The notes below the pieces were generated by a model. It made no database searches. It worked only from the letters and a program-made list of their open reading frames with translations, and was not told the DNA's origin. A DNA stretch of 18,257 bases from CAYSEW01 sp964430245 (GTDB taxonomy: Bacteria; Bacteroidota; Bacteroidia; Flavobacteriales_D; Parvicellaceae), in assembly GCA_964430245.1 (NCBI GenBank), contig CAYSEW010000041.1, positions 1 to 18,257 of the forward strand, written 5' to 3'. The translations under genes and the position numbers were made by a program. Position 1 is the stretch's first letter. Every line of letters begins with the position of its first letter. Below are positions 14,419-18,257 of the stretch, one piece after another.

Positions 14419-16749
14419 ATGAATATGAAACTATTGTACTCTCTATTTTCTATCCCATTTATTTTATTTTCAAACTCATTAAATGCCCAGGTATATGATG
14501 TAGGTGGTCCTGTGTCATTTCATTTAAAACATTCCTTGAAATCAAATTTTGATTTAAAAGAAATGCCCTTATTCGATCTTCAAAAACAATTAGCTGAAGA
14601 CGATTATAATAATGAATATAAATTAGGGCCCTTTAGATTTGGTTATGAGCACATAACAAATTATTCATTAAATAATGCAGGGATATGGGAGACTTTACCT
14701 AATGGGGATAGGGTGTGGAGAATTAAGCTATTATGTCCGGGTGCATTATCTGTTAATATTATTTTCAATGATTTTAACTTGCCATTTGGGGCTCATGTGC
14801 ATCTATATAATGAAGACCACACTATGGTTATAGGGGCGTATAATTCAGAGAATAATAATCAAAATGATATGCTGGGCACCGATTTATTGAAGGGTGAGGT
14901 AATGATAGTAGAATATTTTGAGCCTTTAAATGTGAAAGGACAAGGTAGATTATTGATAGGTATGATCGTTCATGGATATCGTGATATAAATAATTGGTAT
15001 CCACTTAAGGTAAATGAATCTGGAGCTTGTAATATGGATGTGATATGTCCAGATGGAGTTCCATGGTCTAATGAAATAAGATCAGTTGCTAGGATCTCAA
15101 ATGGAGGAGGTCTTTGTACAGGTTCTTTAGTTAATAACACATCACAAGACGGAACCCCTTATTTTTTAACAGCTAACCATTGTGGTCCTAGTAGTATGGG
15201 TGGAGCAGTTTTTAACTTCAATTATGATAGTCCTATTTGTGGAAGTCAAACTGTTGCTAATAGTCAGGCTCCCTCTGGTGGAAGTAATGCAATAAATGGA
15301 TCTTCATTTGTAGCTTCTAATGCTGCTTCGGATTTCGGGCTGATTGAGTTAAATTCAACGCCTCCTACTTCTTATAATGTATATTATTCAGGATGGGATA
15401 ATTCTGGGAATACACCTCAAACTGCTGTTTGTATTCATCATCCTTCAGGAGATGTTAAAAAGATTTCATTTGATGATGACGTTTTACAGTCAGCTTCAGG
15501 ATTGTCATCTGTTGCAAATTCCGAATGGAGAATAGAAGCTTGGGAACGCAATACTACAACTGAAGGTGGTTCATCGGGCGCAGGTTTGTGGAATGAAAAT
15601 AATCATTTGATTGGTCAACTTCATGGAGGTCAGGCGACATGTAGTAATAGTATTAACGATTATTATGGTAAATTTTCTATGTCATGGACTGGGAATGGGT
15701 CTGGATCTCCATCTCAAAGATTGGAAGATTGGCTGGATCCTCAAAATTCAGGAGTTACTTCCTTAAATGGTTACGATCCTAATCAGGCTGCTGTAGCTAA
15801 TGATGCTTCAGTTAGTGCCATTACAGAGCCTAATGGTGTTTATTGTTCAAATTATATTAGTCCAATAATTACTATTAAAAATAATGGATCTAATAATTTA
15901 ACATCTTTAGTCATTAATTATGATGTGGATGGAGGTGCTTCTCAGACTCAAAATTGGTCAGGTAATTTGTCATCTGGTTCGTCTGCAAACGTAAGTCTTT
16001 CAGGACTTGGAGTATCTGGGTCAGGTAATCATGCATTTAATGTACAAGTAAGTAGTCCAAGTGGGCAGTCAGATGATAATCCATCTAATGATCAATCTTC
16101 TGCTTCTTTCGAATGTTATCCTAATACTTCAGAAATACATTTGAATTTAACGTTTGATTGTTGGGGAAGTGAGGTTTCGTGGGAAATTTTAGATCAGGCT
16201 AATTCAAATGTTCTTTTTTCAGCTCCATCTGGCACTTATGCAGATAATGCGCCTACCGGATCAACAACAACTGAAAAGTTTTGTTTATCTGATGGGTGTT
16301 ATGATTTCAATATAAATGATGATTATGGAGACGGGATGAGCGGTGCCCAATATTCAAGTTGTGATGTGGATGGAGATTACAATATTACAGATCAGTGGCA
16401 GTCAATTAATTATGTTCAAATGACTGCAGCGGCAGCAGATTATGGTTTTGGCACATCTCATTCATTTTGTGTAAACAATACCGGATTGAAAGAAAATTTA
16501 ATACTTGACTTTAATATATATCCAAACCCCGCAGACAATTCAATATATGTTCAGATGTTGGATCGATCTTATAAGGATTTAGTAGATTTAAATATAATGG
16601 ATCTCAGAGGCAGAACTGTTTTAAAGCAAACTAATATTATTCAAAACGGAAGTTGCTATTTAAATATTCAACAACTAAGTAAGGGTGTCTATATGGTTAA
16701 TTTAAGTTCTAATGAATTTACAGCTATTAAAAAATTAATAGTTAAATAA
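14419..16749 (+). CDS. T9SS-secreted lysyl endopeptidase-like S1 protease
   Basis: The 776-residue secreted precursor has a signal peptide (1-23, ending LNA|Q), a propeptide to about 197, and a trypsin-fold domain resembling Achromobacter protease I (Lys-C). The triad is His254 (LTANHCG), Asp305 (ASDFGLIEL) and Ser386 (GGSSGAG). Asp414 (INDYYG) fits the S1 Asp that selects lysine. Six cysteines (C204, C210, C233, C255, C274, C408) match the spacing of the three API disulfides. Maturation after Lys197 (PLK|VNESGACN) would be autocatalytic and fits Lys specificity. The API tryptophan that stacks on the active-site histidine is not found at the expected place. After the protease come a CARDB-like beta domain (about 462-566), another Cys-containing beta domain (570-690) and a type A T9SS sorting domain beginning YPNPADNSI. 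The role is extracellular protein digestion. Confidence 0.9.
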   Translation: MNMKLLYSLFSIPFILFSNSLNAQVYDVGGPVSFHLKHSLKSNFDLKEMPLFDLQKQLAEDDYNNEYKLGPFRFGYEHITNYSLNNAGIWETLPNGDRVWRIKLLCPGALSVNIIFNDFNLPFGAHVHLYNEDHTMVIGAYNSENNNQNDMLGTDLLKGEVMIVEYFEPLNVKGQGRLLIGMIVHGYRDINNWYPLKVNESGACNMDVICPDGVPWSNEIRSVARISNGGGLCTGSLVNNTSQDGTPYFLTANHCGPSSMGGAVFNFNYDSPICGSQTVANSQAPSGGSNAINGSSFVASNAASDFGLIELNSTPPTSYNVYYSGWDNSGNTPQTAVCIHHPSGDVKKISFDDDVLQSASGLSSVANSEWRIEAWERNTTTEGGSSGAGLWNENNHLIGQLHGGQATCSNSINDYYGKFSMSWTGNGSGSPSQRLEDWLDPQNSGVTSLNGYDPNQAAVANDASVSAITEPNGVYCSNYISPIITIKNNGSNNLTSLVINYDVDGGASQTQNWSGNLSSGSSANVSLSGLGVSGSGNHAFNVQVSSPSGQSDDNPSNDQSSASFECYPNTSEIHLNLTFDCWGSEVSWEILDQANSNVLFSAPSGTYADNAPTGSTTTEKFCLSDGCYDFNINDDYGDGMSGAQYSSCDVDGDYNITDQWQSINYVQMTAAAADYGFGTSHSFCVNNTGLKENLILDFNIYPNPADNSIYVQMLDRSYKDLVDLNIMDLRGRTVLKQTNIIQNGSCYLNIQQLSKGVYMVNLSSNEFTAIKKLIVK

Positions 16750-16763
16750 TTAATTAATTCAAA

Positions 16764-17447
16764 ATGATAATTGTAGTAACCGGTTGTTCTAAAGGAATTG
16801 GATTTGAGTTAATTAAATTATTGTCGGAGGATAATAAAGTATATTGTATTTCGAGAAACATAGATTCAATTAGAGAATTAAAAGATCAGATTCTTAATCC
16901 AGAAAACTTATCGATTTTAAAAGGAGATATCTGTAGTTTGGATCAATCAACTATTGAAGAATGGATTCAAGATGAAGCTATAGATGTTCTAATTAATAAT
17001 GCAGGATTGCTTATAAATAAACCATTTTTAGAACAGACTTATAATGATTACAAGTCTGTGTTAGATGTTAATTTATTTGGAACTATTAATATGACTCAAT
17101 TATTGGTTAAAAAATTAAATAAAGCTGCTGGTCAGATAATTAATATTGGAAGTATTGGGGGAGTTCAGGGTAGCTCTAAATATCCTGGTCTATCAGTTTA
17201 CAGCTCATCAAAAGCTGCCATTTCTATTTTAACAGAATGCATGGCTTTAGAATTAAAGGAAATGAATATTAAAGTAAATTGTTTGGCACTTGGAGCTGTG
17301 CAAACAGAAATGCTGAATAAAGCTTTTCCTGGATATAAGGCAAATGTTTCCCCTTTTCAAATGGCGAAATATATTATTGATTTCATTTCAAATGGAGCTC
17401 TTTTGTCCAATGGACTAATTATTCCAGTAAATTCATCAAATCCTTGA
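16764..17447 (+). CDS. Short-chain dehydrogenase/reductase (SDR)
   Basis: The 227-residue classical SDR has a Rossmann NAD(P)-binding motif TGCSKGIG (6-13), NNAG (78-81), the catalytic Ser130 in INIGSIGG and Tyr146/Lys150 in YSSSK. The length is slightly short for the family (about 245-255), and the C-terminal substrate loop is small. An Arg at position 31 after the second strand (SRN) hints at NADPH preference, which is an inference. The substrate cannot be told from sequence. It begins 14 bases after the protease stop, across a TTAATTAATT tract, so co-transcription with the protease is plausible although no functional link is obvious. It is the last protein gene before the rRNA operon. Confidence 0.88.
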   Translation: MIIVVTGCSKGIGFELIKLLSEDNKVYCISRNIDSIRELKDQILNPENLSILKGDICSLDQSTIEEWIQDEAIDVLINNAGLLINKPFLEQTYNDYKSVLDVNLFGTINMTQLLVKKLNKAAGQIINIGSIGGVQGSSKYPGLSVYSSSKAAISILTECMALELKEMNIKVNCLALGAVQTEMLNKAFPGYKANVSPFQMAKYIIDFISNGALLSNGLIIPVNSSNP

Positions 17448-17479
17448 TCTTTGATTATTAACGCTTTACGAAAATGTTT

Positions 17480-17503
17480 ATAAAAAAGATGTGATTTTTT
17501 TAT
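17480..17503 (+). terminator. Weak AT-only hairpin after the SDR gene
   Basis: ATAAAAAA (17480-17487) and TTTTTTAT (17496-17503) can form an 8-bp A/T stem with an 8-base loop, 33 bases after the SDR stop. It could end the protease/SDR transcript before the rRNA promoters, but it has no G/C pairs and no separate U tract. Confidence 0.25.
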
Positions 17504-17510
17504 CAAAAAG

Positions 17511-17541
17511 TTTGTTGCTTTGTATAGTACTATTACATTTG
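17511..17541 (+). promoter_or_regulatory. rRNA promoter P1
   Basis: TTTG (17511-17514), a 19-base spacer and TACATTTG (17534-17541) followed by C fully match the Bacteroidetes consensus TTTG...TAnnTTTGY. Transcription is expected near 17548. Confidence 0.75.
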
Positions 17542-17546
17542 CAGCC

Positions 17547-17563
17547 GCTTTAAACAATAAAGC
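17547..17563 (+). other. Start-site hairpin after P1
   Basis: GCTTTA (17547-17552), loop AACAA and TAAAGC (17558-17563) form a perfect 6-bp stem beginning 5 bases after the P1 -7 element, at the expected start of transcription. Confidence 0.45.
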
Positions 17564-17567
17564 ATTT

Positions 17568-17579
17568 GTTCTTTAATAA
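17568..17579 (+). promoter_or_regulatory. boxA-like motif 1
   Basis: GTTCTTTAATAA resembles the rRNA antitermination boxA core (TGCTCTTTAACA in E. coli) and lies in the P1 transcript about 20 bases after its start. Confidence 0.3.
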
Positions 17580-17613
17580 TTTTTACATAAAAAAAACAGC
17601 AATTTGTTTTTCA

Positions 17614-17638
17614 TTGTTGAAAAAACAAGGTAAATTTG
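17614..17638 (+). promoter_or_regulatory. rRNA promoter P2
   Basis: TAAATTTG (17631-17638) followed by C is a perfect -7 element. The nearest TTG (17614-17616) is only 14 bases away, shorter than usual, and sits in the loop of an imperfect palindrome (17604-17628). P2 is therefore less certain than P1 and P3. Confidence 0.5.
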
Positions 17639-17642
17639 CAAT

Positions 17643-17667
17643 CCTTTTTTAGTTGAACTAAAAGAGG
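17643..17667 (+). other. Start-site hairpin after P2
   Basis: CCTTTTTTAG (17643-17652), loop TTGAA and CTAAAAGAGG (17658-17667) form a 10-bp stem with one G-U pair. It begins 4 bases after the P2 -7 element, so it would be the very 5' end of the P2 transcript. Confidence 0.45.
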
Positions 17668-17680
17668 GAAAATGTTTTTT

Positions 17681-17703
17681 ATTTCAAAAGAGAAATTTTT
17701 TTT
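17681..17703 (+). terminator. Terminator-like or attenuator-like hairpin between P2 and P3
   Basis: ATTTC (17681-17685), loop AAAAGA and GAAAT (17692-17696) form a short stem running into eight T (17696-17703). It could attenuate transcripts from P1 and P2, but the 5-bp AT-rich stem is weak. Confidence 0.3.
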
Positions 17704-17712
17704 AAAAATAAC

Positions 17713-17742
17713 TTGCGGGTTAATTAAAAGTAATTACCTTTG
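17713..17742 (+). promoter_or_regulatory. rRNA promoter P3 (proximal)
   Basis: TTG (17713-17715), a 19-base spacer and TACCTTTG (17735-17742) followed by C match the Bacteroidetes consensus well. The spacer holds the repeated palindrome TAATTA-AAAG-TAATTA (17721-17736). Transcription is expected near 17749, about 150 bases before 16S. Confidence 0.75.
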
Positions 17743-17752
17743 CCCGCCCTTA

Positions 17753-17774
17753 AGAAAATCAAAAGAGATTTTTT
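17753..17774 (+). other. Hairpin at the start of the P3 transcript
   Basis: AAGAAAATC (from 17753) and GATTTTTT (17767-17774) pair as an approximately 8-bp stem with loop AAAAGA. It shares the CAAAAGAG loop and closing pair with the hairpin at 17681-17703. Confidence 0.35.
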
Positions 17775-17816
17775 AGAGGAAAATATTTGTTTAGAATTAC
17801 AATATTAGAACATAAA

Positions 17817-17826
17817 GTTCTTTGAC
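17817..17826 (+). promoter_or_regulatory. boxA-like motif 2, proximal to 16S
   Basis: GTTCTTTGAC followed by TTATTG lies about 75 bases before 16S. A GTTCTTTGACATATTG-like sequence is commonly seen in Bacteroidetes rRNA leaders and resembles boxA, so a role in antitermination or pre-rRNA processing is likely. Confidence 0.45.
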
Positions 17827-17897
17827 TTATTGAAGGAAGAATATAAACTAGCAAACCTGAGAAGATTTTGATTTCAACAAAACTTAACGTTATAATT

Positions 17898-18257
<360 letters not shown>

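Larger units (their letters stand above)
17448..17897 (+). promoter_or_regulatory. rRNA operon leader region (no protein gene)
   Basis: This 450-base AT-rich stretch has no credible coding region. It contains three tandem promoter-like units (-7 elements at 17534, 17631 and 17735), a hairpin at or just after each expected start site, three copies of AAAAGAG (17660, 17686, 17761), two boxA-like GTTCTTT motifs and the run-in to 16S rRNA. Each element is listed separately. Confidence 0.8.

Noticed and set aside
17435..17455. Hairpin ATCAAA...TTTGAT at the SDR stop codon
   Set aside because: It has a 6-bp stem, overlaps the coding end and has no U tract. Chance is likely in this AT-rich sequence.
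17357..17557. Minus-strand 66-codon frame over the SDR end and promoter P1
   Set aside because: It is antisense to the SDR gene and covers a strong rRNA promoter. No domain or promoter is seen for it.
17604..17628. Imperfect palindrome TTGTTTTTCA/TGAAAAAACAA before P2 as a terminator
   Set aside because: It is followed by GGTAAATTTG, not by T residues. It more likely reflects the promoter's T/A-rich upstream tract.
17448..17897. tRNA gene upstream of 16S
   Set aside because: No cloverleaf-like arrangement or GTTCGA-type T-arm was found. The conserved GTTCTTT motifs are boxA-like, not tRNA.

Overview
The window looks like an AT-rich chromosomal segment from a marine-type member of Bacteroidetes (Bacteroidota), probably Flavobacteriales. 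Four things point there. Two secreted proteins end in type IX secretion (T9SS) sorting domains. Promoters of the Bacteroidetes type (TTTG / TAnnTTTG) sit upstream of the rRNA. There is an S46 dipeptidyl-peptidase. The 5' part of a 16S rRNA gene has a Bacteroidetes-like start. Genus cannot be fixed by eye. The window ends inside the 16S gene and carries a 100-base N gap at 1692-1791, so it comes from a draft scaffold.

Layout. (1) 1-2184 (+): the 3' part of a large repeat-rich, T9SS-secreted surface protein, interrupted by the gap. (2) 7234-2185 (-): a compact five-gene block transcribed leftward. It encodes a membrane protein of unknown function, a THUMP-domain rRNA methyltransferase (4-base ATGA overlap), a membrane-anchored PP2C/SpoIIE-type phosphatase with an extracytoplasmic sensor region, a small TraR/DksA zinc-finger protein, and a DUF819 membrane protein. 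A good candidate promoter for the block lies so close to the first ATG that the mRNA may be almost leaderless. (3) 7357-12365 (+): a periplasmic S46 peptidase of predicted DPP11 (Asp/Glu) type carrying an extra C-terminal TPR domain, then a patatin phospholipase fused to an outer-membrane barrel that seems to start at TTG. (4) 12366-14333: divergently transcribed paaG and paaE, two phenylacetate-catabolism genes without the rest of that pathway in the window. (5) 14419-17447 (+): a T9SS-exported lysyl endopeptidase-like protease followed 14 bases later by a short-chain dehydrogenase. (6) 17448-18257: a 450-base gene-free rRNA leader with three tandem promoter-like units, start-site hairpins and boxA-like motifs, then the first ~360 bases of 16S rRNA.

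Functionally the window mixes envelope and protein-degradation functions (T9SS adhesin, Lys-specific protease, DPP11-type peptidase, patatin-barrel) with translation and stress-linked genes (rRNA methyltransferase, DksA-like protein, PP2C phosphatase, rRNA operon). I see no insertion sequence, CRISPR array, phage or defence module. The most distinctive points are the S46-TPR fusion, the architecture of the rRNA leader, and the phosphatase / DksA-like / unknown-membrane-protein block. Most genes are recognisable core or common accessory Bacteroidetes genes.
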